Shown here piece by piece: positions 11,437 through 12,079 of a stretch of DNA of 12,079 nucleotides (within the stretch, counting starts at the first letter, position 1; each line of letters begins with the position of its first letter). Origin of the DNA: Candidatus Bathyarchaeota archaeon (GTDB taxonomy: Archaea > Thermoproteota > Bathyarchaeia > 40CM-2-53-6); the NCBI GenBank assembly GCA_005882905.1, contig VBBG01000022.1, positions 1-12,079 on the forward strand, given 5' to 3'. The position numbers and the translations under genes were made by a program. The notes below the pieces were generated by a model. The model had not been told where the DNA came from. It saw nothing but the letters and a program-made list of their open reading frames with translations, and did no database searches.

Positions 11437-12079
11437 TTCAAGTGGTTCCCCTTCAGTTGATTCTCTGCCTCTTCGAGCTCTCTTAATGAGTTGACTGTAA
11501 TGAATGAGCCCGGATGGCGATAGACTGCCAGTTTGTGAAAGTGGGAAAGACTTGGAAAGGTTACTCTTTCAATATCGCCCCGACGAGGCAGGTACCTTGT
11601 GATCCTCCTATCGAAGACATATACGCCAGTAGAGATGAATCGTTCCTTGAGTATAGGCTTCTCGAGAAATCCTAGGCAATTGTCGTGGCGATCAACCTTC
11701 ACAAGTCCGAAAGGTAGTCGAGGGTGGACCACAGCGATCGTGGCAATTGCACTCTTCTCGATGTGCTTTCCAAGCAAGGAACCCAGCCTTAGATCGGTTA
11801 TCTGGTCACCGTTAAGGGCGAAGAAAGTGTCGTCACGGACGTATCGGCCGATCGCCAGGCTGAAACCCTCCCCTGTCCCTCCTTGCACCGTATGAATGCT
11901 ATACTTGATTTCAACACCGAACCTGTCACCATTACCAAAATAGCTGATTATGTGGTCCTTCAGATAGGCGACGCCCATTACTATACTAGTGACCCCGTTC
12001 TCCCTCAGCCATTCAACAACCCATTGGAGGAGAGGCTTGCCTCCAACCTTGACGAGCCCCTTAGGAAGGTCCTTCGTGA
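11433..12079 (-). CDS. Sugar-phosphate nucleotidyltransferase, 5'-truncated by window edge
   Basis: 214 codons are visible; the reading frame continues to the window edge (first whole codon at 12077). The visible start TKDLPKGLVKVGGKPLL matches the conserved segment just after the N-terminal G-x-G-T-R-L motif of the family, so only about 20 residues are missing. Other signatures are GVAYLKDHI, HTVQGGTGEG in place of the common L-G-T-A-G, LNGDQITD (the nucleotide/metal-binding N-G-D), and FLEKP. The enzyme couples a sugar 1-phosphate to an NTP (glucose-1-P thymidylyl-/uridylyl- or mannose-1-P guanylyltransferase type). There is no C-terminal left-handed beta-helix, so it is the short form. An internal ATG at 11978 is not the start. 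Confidence 0.86.
   Translation of the reverse strand, partial: TKDLPKGLVKVGGKPLLQWVVEWLRENGVTSIVMGVAYLKDHIISYFGNGDRFGVEIKYSIHTVQGGTGEGFSLAIGRYVRDDTFFALNGDQITDLRLGSLLGKHIEKSAIATIAVVHPRLPFGLVKVDRHDNCLGFLEKPILKERFISTGVYVFDRRITRYLPRRGDIERVTFPSLSHFHKLAVYRHPGSFITVNSLRELEEAENQLKGNHLN

Noticed and set aside
1..12079. CRISPR arrays, rRNA genes, intact insertion sequences
   Set aside because: No regularly spaced repeats, no rRNA-like conserved stretches and no transposase frame with terminal inverted repeats were found.

Overview
The window comes from an archaeon, most likely a TACK-group lineage such as Bathyarchaeia or Nitrososphaeria/Thermoproteota. Domain-level evidence is strong: a TFB (TFIIB) gene, an ATP-dependent DNA ligase of archaeal/eukaryotic type, an archaeal-type phosphopantetheine adenylyltransferase, a SUI1/aIF1 gene, TATA/BRE promoters close to start codons, and a tRNA-Gln gene with two introns that fit bulge-helix-bulge splicing. 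The phylum cannot be fixed from this sequence. TTG and GTG starts are common, and many start assignments below rest on family length or promoter position.

Left part (1-5250): the 3' end of an agmatinase-type ureohydrolase is coupled (TAATG) to an unusual P-loop kinase-like gene of the HprK/PEPCK type. Convergent to it is the ATP-dependent DNA ligase. A 430-bp gap rich in inverted repeats follows, then an exported DUF4382-like protein and a divergent dCTP deaminase/dUTPase-fold protein. The latter is convergent with an HD-domain 5'-nucleotidase, and their stop codons share one CTAG. Ligase, deaminase-like protein and HD nucleotidase suggest a loose DNA-precursor theme.

Middle part (5230-7850): a small AbrB-like protein, a protein with SecB-like features, and a shortened tyrosine recombinase without its catalytic Tyr lie between two identical 15-base sequences. 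The non-coding stretch before the recombinase is full of palindromes. This looks like an accessory or decayed-element patch. A small winged-helix protein and coaD (convergent, 3 bp apart) follow.

Right part (7850-12079): the split tRNA-Gln(CUG) and the TFB gene are divergent and share one compact promoter region with overlapping BREs. Then come an 82-codon orphan with its own TATA box on the opposite strand, a structured non-coding segment, a 27-codon single-membrane-helix microprotein, the aIF1-zinc ribbon pair, and a minus-strand sugar-nucleotide pair (nucleotidyltransferase running off the window, then an NAD-dependent epimerase/dehydratase) overlapping by ATGA.

No CRISPR array, rRNA or intact transposon was seen. 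Best candidates for follow-up are the two-intron tRNA with an 8-nt middle exon, the repeat-bracketed 1.6-kb patch, the two structured intergenic segments, and the microprotein.
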